Source: Arion vulgaris
Taxonomy: Eukaryota; Mollusca; Gastropoda; Stylommatophora; Arionidae
Reading direction: 5' to 3'
DNA: 64,000 bases
Assembly (NCBI GenBank): GCA_020796225.1
Contig: CM036765.1
Coordinates: forward strand, 3,618,228-3,682,227
Position 1 is the stretch's first letter. Each line of letters begins with the position of its first letter. Below the pieces are notes generated by a model, which searched no databases, had not been told where the DNA came from, and worked only from the letters and a program-made list of their open reading frames with translations. Position numbers and translations under genes: made by a program. Positions 32,133 through 44,500 of the stretch are shown one piece after another.

Positions 32133-32395
32133 TACATGGTGTTCAAGATAATAGCAGCCTGTGAATGGAGTCAATCTGGCATATATGTATGAAAATGAGA
32201 AGGTTCAGTTATGACGTAGTATAGGTCAAGGTTATGTGACGGTATGTAATTGTAGTGCGGGAAAGGGCGATGAACAAATGTGACGTAAAACGAGCTAGTC
32301 AGAACCGGTTTAAATAGTACATAAACATAACGCGATAGATTATCTGGCAACTTTCGATTTGTCAATGGGGCTGCTTTAATCTTGAACACCCTGTA
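32133..32395. mobile_element. Short TIR element (MITE) copy 2
   Basis: TA, CATGGTGTTCAAG, an interior matching 28,440-28,650, then CTTGAACACCCTG and TA. Length is about 259 bp. The left end has CATGG where copy 1 has CAGGG. Confidence 0.85.
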
Positions 32396-32439
32396 TAATT
32401 TCTGTTTATGTTTGGAATATCTTCATTGCGCTCCTGATA

Positions 32440-33190
32440 TGTTCATGTGTGCTCCGATCTCCTTCGCAATATCTCCACCTGCGTCCAGCGACTGACCGTA
32501 CCAGCTCGCAATATCTCCAACAGCGTCCAGTGACTGACCGTACCAGTTCGATTTTGATTGATCTCCTTCCATAATGGTCTTCTCTAACCTTTCGTTTCTC
32601 TTTAACCTACCACGGTTGTCTCCAGATCTGGCCTGCCCACCTTAGATCTGTAGATTTCCTTACATCGTCCAAAATACTTCAATTTTCTCATTCTTATTTT
32701 GTAACATTAACCAGTTTTCTTTGATTTTGAGATCTTTCTTGATAGATCAATTTGTTCTCTTCTCTGTCCAAGATATACGGAGGACTCTTCTGTAACATTT
32801 ATATTCAAAAGCACATATATGTTTTTCCACTGCCTTGTTAAACGTCCATGATTCATATCCATATGTTGTCACTGGTAATATTTATGCTCTTAGTATTCTG
32901 ATGTTTGTTTTCCAATTAGTTACATTCCATACTGTTTTTAGTTGTTTAATTTGTTTTTATACTTGGCTTGGCAAATTCTTTTCCTTTCCTCGTGGAGCAT
33001 CGACATTTGTTCGCCACTCTTCACGGTCTATGCCTGTTGTTCGCCACTCTTCTCTGTCTATGCCTGTTGTTCGCCACTCTTCTCGGTCTATGCCTGTTGT
33101 TCGCCACTCTTCTCTGTCTATGCCTGTTTTCTTCTCTGTCTCTGCCTGTTTTCTTCTCGGTCTATGTCTGTTTTCTTTATGATCTCACAT
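32440..33190 (-). mobile_element. LINE E2 (RTE-like) 3' region
   Basis: The minus strand matches the plus-strand fragment at 50,255-50,360 (reverse of ATCTTGGACAGAGAAGAGAA, ACTGGCTGATGCTACAAAT-like). It continues upstream with the TYGYESWT-like thumb region (32,830-32,870). Small tandems lie at 32,462-32,560 (43 bp x2) and 33,005-33,170. No open frame survives. Confidence 0.7.
33005..33178. repeat. 30-bp minisatellite in LINE E2, 5-6 copies
   Basis: The unit is TCTATGCCTGTTGTTCGCCA plus CTCTTCTCGG. The last copies lose the TTCGCCACTC part. Three plus-strand frames run through it because the period is 30. Confidence 0.9.
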
Positions 33191-33394
33191 GATAGTTGAG
33201 CACGCTTCAGTTCCTCTAAAAGACTTCGTCTTCAGAACTGTTTAGGCGTCCTCTTTACGTTTTCCTTGCGGGTTCCACTCAAATTGCTTGTATGATGACT
33301 CTCGACTGTGTCTTCCGTAGCGTATGCCCAACACATCGCCATTTTCTCCTCGTGAACTGGGTCATCATGGGTTCGTGTCGGGCTCTTATCCACA

Positions 33395-33570
33395 TGTCTG
33401 TGTTTGTTACTCTTTAATATCATCTCAGTCTGATCCACAGGTCTGTGTTTGTTACTCTTTTAAAATCATCTCAGTCTGATCCACATGTCTGTGTTTGTTA
33501 TTCTTTAATATCATCTCAGTCTGATCCACAGGTCTGTGTTTGTTACTCTTTAATATCATCTCAGTCTGAG
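33395..33570. repeat. 46-bp minisatellite, 4 copies
   Basis: The unit is TCTGTGTTTGTTACTCTTTA, ATATCATCTCAGTCTGATCC and ACAGG. A minus-strand 68-codon frame ends here and has no motif I recognise. Confidence 0.9.
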
Positions 33571-34375
33571 AATCCGCTGCTGTTGTTTTTGTAAGGCTAT
33601 GTGTAATCTGATACCCGTTTGTTTACTGAGACCAGAATTTAGGGTAAAGAATAGAACCACTATTACCAACCACATGCTGTGTAAAGCGAAAGCGGGGTTT
33701 GTCTTGGGATTAGCTGCCCCACCCTGGAAAAATACTCTATCAAAAACTATCACAAAAGCTATCAAAAAAGCACAACCAAGCGCATGAGAGGTTGATGACC
33801 CATGTCTCTTTGTGGCGATGAGTAAAGAAGAAGAAGGAAGGCCCTGTTTATTCTTTTTTTATGTTCCTTCATTCTATATACACGTATAGGGACGTATATT
33901 GGGGCGTTTGTCTGTGACAACGTCAACCGTAAAAACGAAGCCTTGTATAATATTCACTGACCGCGAATCAAACGATCGACAGAAAAGAACTTTCAAAATC
34001 TACAAAAAGAAACAACAAAAAAACAGACAAAGTGTAGTGTTGATGTATTTATGATCATAAACTAAGTTAGTCTATTCTTTGTTCTGCTTCAGTGTTGACG
34101 ATGATTTCCTGCACGAACTCACGCAATCATCACAGAGCACTCTGTTAGAGCATATACTTTACATAGTGATTTTCTAACCGTCTCTGAAACAATAAAACTA
34201 CACAGGCAACACAGATGTAGATAAGTGTAAATATAAATCAGAGAACATGTCATTTAATCAAGATTAGATCGAAATTTGGATGTGTCTGTCCTTCATGTCG
34301 TAGCTACGTCGGGGGAACCCAGACAAAACAAAGGTTATATTATTTTACAAAATATACAGGGTAAGAAAACCAACG
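33571..34375. other. No recognisable feature
   Basis: Frames of 60-70 codons on both strands at 33,556-33,787 overlap. I see no domain. AT-rich beyond 33,840. Confidence 0.4.
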
Positions 34376-34377
34376 AA

Positions 34378-34860
34378 ACATCATCATCATCATCAAGTAG
34401 CCTGTCTTGCAATACTTTCGGTTGGTCTTCTCAATGTGTGTCCTATCCATCGCCAGTGTCTCCACCTTTGCCCTTTCTCCTCTGGTATCTACTTTGCTCG
34501 TTTTCCTCTGGTATCTACTTTGCTCGTTTTCCTCTGGTATCTGCTTTGCTCGCTCTCCTCTGGTATCTACTTTGCTCGTTCTCTGAGTTCCTCATTTTTA
34601 ATCTTATCATACCATCTCGGTTCCTATATTCTACGTAAGTATCCATTTATGAAGGTCTATAGATTTCTGGTTTTAACTTTTGTTTTCCTCCATTTTTCCG
34701 AGCCATAGAACAGCACTGACTTCACATTTGATTGAAAGATTCTCAGATTTGTGTTTATTTTGATCTCCTTTGACTTCCATATCTTACTCAATGCAATAAA
34801 GTTTCCTTTTGCTTTTTGTATTCTTATTTTGACATCTTAAACGTGTATACTTTCACAATC
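34378..34860 (-). mobile_element. LINE A-type 3' end, minus strand
   Basis: After (ATC)n at 34,380-34,395 the sequence is the reverse of the C-terminal region of LINE A (compare CTTATCATACCATCTCGGTT with 4,930-4,960, and TGTGTCCTATCCATCGCCA with 5,010-5,030). It carries a 25-bp tandem. Confidence 0.75.
34478..34582. repeat. 25-bp array in LINE A-type end, 4 copies
   Basis: The unit is CTCTGGTATCTACTTTGCTC plus GTTTTC. It replaces the normal spacing of the LINE coding region. Confidence 0.9.
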
Positions 34861-35025
34861 TTCAAAATTACATTGGGGATCCAACGCCAATACTACGAAG
34901 TCAGTGCACTATCACTGAGATCTTCCTGTATTAGAATACGATTTTAGCACAAATGTTTACTCACCGAAGTTCATTGTTGATTGTCCTATCACGCAATCAA
35001 CTCATCAATCAATCAAGCTACCCAA
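34855..35025 (+). mobile_element. SINE A copy 4, 3' part only
   Basis: AAAATTACATTGGGGATCC, AGTCAGTGCACTATCACTGA, TTACTCACCGAAGTTCATTG and a tail with ATCAATCAATCAAG. The head is missing, as expected for 5' truncation. Confidence 0.78.
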
Positions 35026-35574
35026 CATAAACACACACACATAGCTAGGCATTCAGCTGACACAGAAATACACATTTGACCTACATTATTGGAATGACAT
35101 TTAAAAAAAAAAAAGAATATTTCTCTTATAATGTAAATTAAAACAAAAACATAAAAATATTTGTAAAGTTCACTTAGTCTAGAACTCAGTAAATTTGAAG
35201 GTGGAAAAATGACATGAACAGGGAACTTCCGTTCATTCCCGTGTTCATGTTTGTGAACGGTGCAAATACCTACTTTGTTGAACAGGAAACTGCATGAAGT
35301 TTTGTCGTTAGAGAGTGTTTACAACATCGTCTATTGCACCATAAGTTGAGCTCCATGTGCGTGCTGCACGCACATGGATCAGTTTCTCTCACATTCTGAA
35401 TCGGTTCAGTATATAGCACTATAACATAAAATAAGTATTTGTCCTAATCTTGGCTTAAATGTAATGCTACATTGAACGCTTGTGGAGATTATAAGTCAAT
35501 TACTGTTGAAATGTGTTTGGGATTTGAAAGGATTGTATTTAATGTTATTTAAAATACACAGTGATTAAGGCCGA
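35026..35574. other. No recognisable feature
   Basis: AT-rich with no repeat or motif I can place. A small palindrome, GTGCGTGCTGCACGCAC, lies near 35,357. Confidence 0.45.
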
Positions 35575-38500
35575 TTGATTGATTGATTGATTGATGGATA
35601 GGGCCATCATGATTGCACTTCGGTGAGTAGCTATGTGTTCTCTGATCTCCTTCTTACACAGGAAGATCTCGGCTGCAGTGCACGAACTCTGTAGCACCAG
35701 AGAAGGTCCCCGATTTAATTTGAAGACATTTTTAGAATTTAATTTTTATCTTTTAAATATTGGCTGGCCCAGGAAGCGGCTAGTATTCTCGGTTTGGAGC
35801 CTACAAGGGTTCATTTATGTGTTTAAGTTGAACACGGGACCTACGTTTTATCGTCTGTCTCCGATAGGGCTAGAAGCTCGATCTCAACTACGCTGATATC
35901 AGGGTATCGTCTGTCTCCGATAGGACTAGAAGCTCGATCTCACCTACGCTGATATTAGGGTATCGTCTGTCTCCGATAGGGCTAGAAGCTCGATCTCAAC
36001 TACGCTGATATCAGGGTATCGTCTGTCTCCGATAGGGCTAGAATCTCGATCTCCACTACGCTGATATCAGGGTATCGTCTGTCTCCGATAGGGCTAGAAG
36101 CTCGATCTCAACTACGCTGATATCAGGCTATCGTCTGTCTCCGATAGGGCTAGAATCTCGATCTCCACTACGCTGATATCAGGGTATCGTCTGTCTCCGA
36201 TAGGACTAGAAGCTCGATCTCACCTACGCTGATATCAGGGTATCGTCTGTCTCCGATAGGGCTAGAAGCTCGATCTCAACTACGCTGATATCAGGCTATC
36301 GTCTGTCTCCGATAGGGCTAGAAGCTCGATCTCACCTACGCTGATATTAGGGTATCGTCTGTCTCCGATAGGGCTAGAAGCTCGATCTCCACTACGTTGA
36401 TATCAGGGTATCGTCTGTCTCCGATAGGGCTAGAAGCTCGATCTCAACTACGCTGATATCAGGGTATCGTCTGTCTCCGATAGGGCTAGAATCTCGATCT
36501 CCACTACGCTGATATCAGGGTATCGTCCGTCTCCGATAGGCTGAAGCTCGATCTCAACTACGCTGATATCAGGGTATCGTCTGTCTCCGATAGGGCTAGA
36601 AGCTCGATCTCAACTACGCTGATATCAGGGTATCGTCTGTCTCCGATAGGACTAGAAGCTCGATCTCCACTACGCTGATATCAGGGTATCGTCTGTCTCC
36701 GATAGGGCTAGAAGCTCGATCTCAACTACGCTGATATCAGGCTATCGTCTGTCTCCGATAGGGCTAGAAGCTCGATCTCCACTACGCTGATATCAGGGTA
36801 TCGTCTGTCTCCGATAGGGCTAGAAGCTCGATCTCAACTACGCTGATATCAGGGTATCGTCTGTCTCCGATAGGGCTAGAAGCTCGATCTCACCTACGCT
36901 GATATCAGGGTATCGTCTGTCTCCGATAGGGCTAGAAGCTCGATCTCACCTACGCTGATATTAGGGTATCGTCTGTCTCCGATAGGGCTAGAAGCTCGAT
37001 CTCCACTACGTTGATATCAGGGTATCGTCTGTCTCCGATAGGGCTAGAAGCTCGATCTCAACTACGCTGATATCAGGGTATCGTCTGTCTCCGATAGGGC
37101 TAGAATCTCGATCTCAACTACGCTGATATCAGGGTATCGTCTGTCTCCGATAGGGATAGAATCTCGATCTCAACTACGCTGATATCAGGGTATCGTCTGT
37201 CTCCGATAGGGCTAGAAGCTCGATCTCAACTACGCTGATATCAGGGTATCGTCTGTCTCCGATAGGGCTAGAAGCTCGATCTCAACTACGCTGATATCAG
37301 GCTATCGTCTGTCTCCGATAGGGATAGAATCTCGATCTCAACTACGCTGATATCAGGGTATCGTCTGTCTCCGATAGGGCTAGAAGCTCGATCTCAACTA
37401 CGCTGATATCAGGGTATCGTCTGTCTCCGATAGGGCTAGAATCTCGATCTCCACTACGCTGATATCAGGGTATCGTCTGTCTCCGATAGGGCTAGAAGCT
37501 CGATCTCAACTACGCTGATATCAGGCTATCGTCTGTCTCCGATAGGGCTAGAAGCTCGACCTCAACTACGCTGATATTAGGGTATCGTCTGTGTCCGATA
37601 GGGCTAGAAGCTCGATCTCAACTACGCTGATATCAGGCTATCGTCTGTCTCCGATAGGGCTAGAAGCTCGATCTCAACTACGCTGATATCAGGGTATCGT
37701 CTGTCTCCGATAGGGCTAGAAGCTCGATCTCAACTACGCTGATATCAGGGTATCGTCTGTCTCCGATAAGGCTAGAAGCTCGATCTCAACTACGCTGATA
37801 TCAGGGTATCGTCTGTCTCCGATAGGGCTAGAAGCTCGATCTCACCTACGCTGATATTAGGGTATCGTCTGTCTCCGATAGGGCTAGAAGCTCGATCTCA
37901 ACTACGCTGATATCAGGGTATCGTCTGTCTCCGATAGGGCTAGAATCTCGATCTCCACTACGCTGATATCAGGGTATCGTCTGTCTCCGATAGGGCTAGA
38001 AGCTCGATCTCAACTACGCTGATATCAGGCTATCGTCTGTCTCCGATAGGGCTAGAATCTCGATCTCCACTACGCTGATATCAGGGTATCGTCTGTCTCC
38101 GATAGGGCTAGAAGCTCGATCTCAACTACGCTGATATCAGGCTATCGTCTGTCTCCGATAGGGCTAGAAGCTCGATCTCAACTACGCTGATATCAGGGTA
38201 TCGTCTGTCTCCGATAGGGCTAGAAGCTCGATCTCACCTACGCTGATATTAGGGTATCGTCTGTCTCCGATAGGGCTAGAAGCTCGATCTCACCTACGCT
38301 GATATCAGGGTATCGTCTGTCTCCGATAGGGCTAGAATCTCGATCTCCACTACGCTGATATCAGGGTATCGTCCGTCTCCGATAGGGCTAGAAGCTCGAT
38401 CTCAACTACGCTGATATCAGGGTATCGTCTGTCTCCGATAGGGCTAGAAGCTCGATCTCAACTACGCTGATATCAGGGTATCGTCTGTCTCCGATAGGAC

Positions 38501-41500
38501 TAGAAGCTCGATCTCCACTACGCTGATATCAGGTATCGTCTGTCTCCGATAGGGCTAGAAGCTCGATCTCAACTACGCTGATATCAGGGTATCGTCTGTC
38601 TCCGATAGGGCTAGAAGCTCGATCTCCACTACGCTGATATCAGGGTATCGTCTGTCTCCGATAGGACTAGAAGCTCGATCTCAACTACGCTGATATCAGG
38701 GTATCGTCTGTCTCCGATAGGGCTAGAAGCTCGATCTCACCTACGCTGATATCAGGGTATCGTCTGTCTCCGATAGGGCTAGAAGCTCGATCTCACCTAC
38801 GCTGATATTAGGGTATCGTCTGTCTCCGATAGGGCTAGAAGCTCGATCTCCACTACGTTGATATCAGGGTATCGTCTGTCTCCGATAGGGCTAGAAGCTC
38901 GATCTCAACTACGCTGATATCAGGGTATCGTCTGTCTCCGATAGGATAGAATCTCGATCTCAACTACGCTGATATCAGGTATCGTCTGTCTCCGATAGGG
39001 ATAGAATCTCGATCTCAACTACGCTGATATCAGGGTATCGTCTGTCTCCGATAGGGCTAGAAGCTCGATCTCAACTACGCTGATATCAGGCTATCGTCTG
39101 TCTCCGATAGGGCTAGAAGCTCGATCTCCACTACGCTGATATCAGGGTATCGTCTGTCTCCGATAGGGATAGAATCTCGATCTCAACTACGCTGATATCA
39201 GGGTATCGTCTGTCTCCGATAGGGCTAGAAGCTCGATCTCAACTACGCTGATATCAGGCTATCGTCTGTCTCCGATAGGGCTAGAATCTCGATCTCCACT
39301 ACGCTGATATCAGGGTATCGTCTGTCTCCGATAGGGCTAGAAGCTCGATCTCAACTACGCTGATATCAGGCTATCGTCTGTCTCCGATAGGGCTAGAAGC
39401 TCGACCTCAACTACGCTGATATTAGGGTATCGTCTGTGTCCGATAGGGCTAGAAGCTCGATCTCAACTACGCTGATATCAGGGTATCGTCTGTCTCCGAT
39501 AGGGCTAGAAGCTCGATCTCAACTACGCTGATATCAGGGTATCGTCTGTCTCTGATAGGGCTAGAAGCGCGATCTCCACTATGCTGATATCAGGGTATCG
39601 TCTGTCTCCGATAGGGCTAGAAGCTCGATCTCAACTAAGCTGATATCAGGGTATCGTCTGTCTCCGATAGGGCTAGAAGCTCGATCTCAACTACGCTGAT
39701 ATCAGGGTATCGTCTGTCTCCGATAGGGCTAGAAGCTCGATCTCCACTACGCTGATATCAGGGTATCGTCTGTCTCCGATAGGGCTAGAAGCTCGATCTC
39801 AACTACGCTGATATCAGGCTATCGTCTGTCTCCGATAGGGCTAGAAGCTCGATCTCCACTACGCTGATATCAGGGTATCGTCTGTCTCCGATAGGGCTAG
39901 AAGCTCGATCTCAACTACGCTGATATCAGGGTATCGTCTGTCTCCGATAAGGCTAGAAGCTCGATCTCTACTACGCTGATATCAGGGTATCGTCTGTCCC
40001 CGATAGGGCTAGAAGCTCGATCTCAACTAAGCTGATATCAGGGTATCGTCTGTCTCCGATAGGACTAGAAGCTCGATCTCAACTACGCTGATATCAGGGT
40101 ATCGTCTGTGTCCGATAGGGCTAGAAGCTCGATCTCAACTACGCTGATATCAGGGTATCGTCTGTCTCCGATAGGGCTAGTAGCTCGATCTCAACTACGC
40201 TGATATCAGGGTATCGTCTGTCTCCGATAGGGCTAGAAGCTCGATCTCAACTACGCTGATATCAGGCTATCGTCTGTCTCCGATAGGGCTAGAAGCTCGA
40301 TCTCCACTACGCTGATATCAGGGTATCGTCTGTCTCCGATAGGGCTAGAAGTTCGATCTCAACTACGCTGATATCAGGGTATCGTCTGTCTCCGATAGGG
40401 CTAGAAGCTCGATCTCAACTACGCTGATATCAGGGTATCGTCTGTCTCCGATAGGGCTAGAAGCTCGATCTCAACTACGCTGATATCAGGCTATCGTCTG
40501 TCTCCGATAGGGCTAGAAGCTCGATCTCCACTACGCTGATATCAGGGTATCGTCTGTCTCTGATAGGGCTAGAAGCGCGATCTCCACTATGCTGATATCA
40601 GGGTATCGTCTGTCTCCGATAGGGCTAGAAGCTCGATCTCAACTAAGCTGATATCAGGGTATCGTCTGTCTCCGATAGGGCTAGAAGCTCGATCTCAACT
40701 ACGCTGATATCAGGGTATCGTCTGTCTCCGATAGGGCTAGAAGCTCGATCTCCACTACGCTGATATCAGGGTATCGTCTGTCTCCGATAGGGCTAGAAGC
40801 TCGATCTCAACTACGCTGATATCAGGGTATCGTCTGTCTCCGATAGGACTAGAAGCTCGATCTCAACTACGCTGATATCAGGGTATCGTCTGTCTCCGAT
40901 AGGGCTAGAAGCTCGATCTCCACTACGCTGATATCAGGGTATCGTCTGTCTCCGATAGGGCTAGAAGCTCGATCTCCACTACGCTGATATCAGGGTATCG
41001 TCTGTCTCTGATAGGGCTAGAAGCTCGATCTCAACTACGCTGATATCAGGGTATCGTCTGTCTCCGATAGGGCTAGAAGCTCGATCTCAACTACGCTGAT
41101 ATCAGGGTATCGTCTGTCTCAGATAGGGCTAGAAGCTCGATCTCCACTACGCTGATATCAGGGTATCGTCTTTCTCCGATAGGGCTAGAAGCTCGATCTC
41201 AACTACGCTGATATCAGGGTATCGTCTGTCTCCGATAGGGCTAGTAGCTCGATCTCAACTACGCTGATATCAGGGTATCGTCTGTCTCCGATAGGGCTAG
41301 AAGCTCGATCTCAACTACGCTGATATCAGGCTATCGTCTGTCTCCGATAGGGCTAGAAGCTCGATCTCAACTACGCTGATATCAGGGTATCGTCTGTCTC
41401 CGATAGGGCTAGAAGCTCGATCTCAACTACGCTGATATCAGGGTATCGTCTGTCTCCGATAGGGCTAGAAGCTCGATCTCTACTACGCTGATATCAGGGT

Positions 41501-44500
41501 ATCGTCTGTCCCCGATAGGGCTAGAAGCTCGATCTCAACTACGCTGATATCAGGGTATCGTCTGTCTCCGATAGGACTAGAAGCTCGATCTCCACTACGC
41601 TGATATCAGGTATCGTCTGTCTCCGATAGGGCTAGAAGCTCGATCTCAACTACGCTGATATCAGGGTATCGTCTGTCTCCGATAGGGCTAGAAGCTCGAT
41701 CTCAACTACGCTGATATCAGGGTATCGTCTGTCTCCGATAGGGCTAGAAGCTCGATCTCCACTACGCTGATATCAGGGTATCGTCTGTCTCCGATAGGGC
41801 TAGAAGCTCGATCTCAACTACGCTGATATCAGGGTATCGTCTGTCTCCGATAGGGCTAGAAGCTCGATCTCAACTACGCTGATATCGGGGTATCGTCTGT
41901 CTCCGATAGGTCTAGAAGCTCGATCTCAACTACGCTGATATCAGGGTATCGTCTGTCTCCGATAGGGCTAGAAGCTCGATCTCAACTACGCTGATATCAG
42001 GGTATCGTCTGTCTCCGATAGGACTAGAAGCTCGATCTCAACTACGCTGATATCAGGGTATCGTCTGTCTCCGATAGGGCTAGAAGCTCGATCTCCACTA
42101 CGCTTATATCAGGGTATCGTCTGTGTCCGATAAGGCTAGAAGCTCGATCTCAACTACGCTGATATCAGGGTATCGTCTGTCTCCGATAGGGCTAGAAGCT
42201 CGATCTCAACTACGCTGATATCAGGCTATCGTCTGTCTCCGATAGGGCTAGAAGCTCGATCTCTACTACGCTGATATCAGGGTATCGTCTGTCCCCGATA
42301 GGGCTAGAAGCTCGATCTCAACTACGCTGATATCAGGGTATCGTCTGTCTCCGATAGGACTAGAAGCTCGATCTCCACTACGCTGATATCAGGTATCGTC
42401 TGTCTCCGATAGGGCTAGAAGCTCGATCTCAACTACGCTGATATCAGGCTATCGTCTGTCTCCGATAGGGCTAGAAGCTCGATCTCAACTACGCTGATAT
42501 CAGGGTATCGTCTGTCTCCGATAGGGCTAGAAGCTCGATCTCCACTACGCTGATATCAGGGTATCGTCTGTCTCCGATAGGGCTAGAAGCTCGATCTCAA
42601 CTACGCTGATATCAGGGTATCGTCTGTCTCCGATAGGTCTAGAAGCTCGATCTCAACTACGCTGATATCAGGGTATCGTCTGTGTCCGATAGGGCTAGAA
42701 GCTCGATCTCAACTACGCTGATATCAGGCTATCGTCTGTCTCCGATAGGGCTAGAAGCTCGATCTCAACTACGCTGATATCAGGGTATCGTCTGTCTCCG
42801 ATAGGACTAGAAGCTCGATCTCAACTACGCTGATATCAGGGTATCGTCTGTCTCCGATAGGGATAGAAGCTCGATCTCAACTACGCTGATATCAGGGTAT
42901 CGTCTGTCTCTGATAGGGCTAGAAGCTCGATCTCAACTACGCTGATATCAGGGTATCGTCTGTCTCCGATAGGACTAGAAGCTCGATCTCACCTACGCTG
43001 ATATCAGGGTATCGTCTGTCTCCGATAGGGCTAGAAGCTCGATCTCAACTACGCTGATATCAGGGTATCGTCTGTCTCCGATAGGGCTAGAAGCTCGATC
43101 TCCACTACGCTGATATCAGGGTATCGTCTGTCTCCGATAAGGCTAGAAGCTCGATCTCAACTACGCTGATATCAGGGTATCGTCTGTCTCCGATAGGACT
43201 AGAAGCTCGATCTCACCTACGCTGATATCAGGGTATCGTCTGTCTCCGATAGGGCTAGAAGCTCGATCTCAACTACGCTGATATCAGGCTATCGTCTGTC
43301 TCCGATAGGGCTAGAAGCTCGATCTCCACTACGCTGATATCAGGGTATCGTCTGTGTCCGATAGGGCTAGAAGCTCGATCTCAACTACGCTGATATCAGG
43401 GTATCGTCTGTCTCCGATAGGGCTAGAAGCTCGATCTCAACTACGCTGATATCAGGGTATCGTCTGTCTCCGATAGGACTAGAAGCTCGATCTCAACTAC
43501 GCTGATATCAGGGTATCGTCTGTCTCCGATAGGGCTAGAAGCTCGATCTCCACTACGCTTATATCAGGGTATCGTCTGTGTCCGATAAGGCTAGAAGCTC
43601 GATCTCAACTACGCTGATATCAGGGTATCGTCTGTCTCCGATAGGACTAGAAGCTCGATCTCCACTACGCTGATATCAGGGTATCGTCTGTCTCCGATAG
43701 GGCTAGAAGCTCGATCTCAACTACGCTGATATCAGGGTATCGTCTGTCTCCGATAGGACTAGAAGCTCGATCTCCACTACTCTGATATCAGGGTATCGTC
43801 TGTCTCCGATAGGACTAGAAGCTCGATCTGCACTACGCTGATATCAGGGTATCGTCTGTCTCCGATAGGGCTAGAAGCTCGATCTCAACTACGCTGATAT
43901 CAGGGTATCGTCTGTCTCCGATAGGACTAGAAGCTCGATCTCCACTACTCTGATATCAGGGTATCGTCTGTCTCCGATAGGACTAGAAGCTCGATCTGCA
44001 CTACGCTGATATCAGGGTATCGTCTGTCTCCGATAGGGCTAGAAGCTCGATCTCAACTACGCTGATAGGGTATCGTCTGCCTCCGATAGGGCTAGAAGCT
44101 CGATCTCAACTACGCTGATATCAGGCTATCGTCTGTCTCCGATAGGGCTAGAATCTCGATCTCCACTACGCTGATATCAGGGTATCGTCTGTCTCCGATA
44201 GGGCTAGAAGCTCGATCTCAACTACGCTGATATCAGGCTATCGTCTGTCTCCGATAGGGCTAGAAGCTCGATCTCCACTACGCTGATATCAGGGTATCGT
44301 CTGTCTCCGATAGGGCTAGAAGCTCGATCTCAACTACGCTGATAGGGTATCGTCTGTCTCCGATAGGGCTAGAAGCTCGATCTCAACTACGCTGATATCA
44401 GGCTATCGTCTGTCTCCGATAGGGCTAGAAGCTCGATCTCAACTACGCTGATATCAGGGTATCGTCTGTCTCCGATAGGGCTAGAAGCTCGATCTCAACT

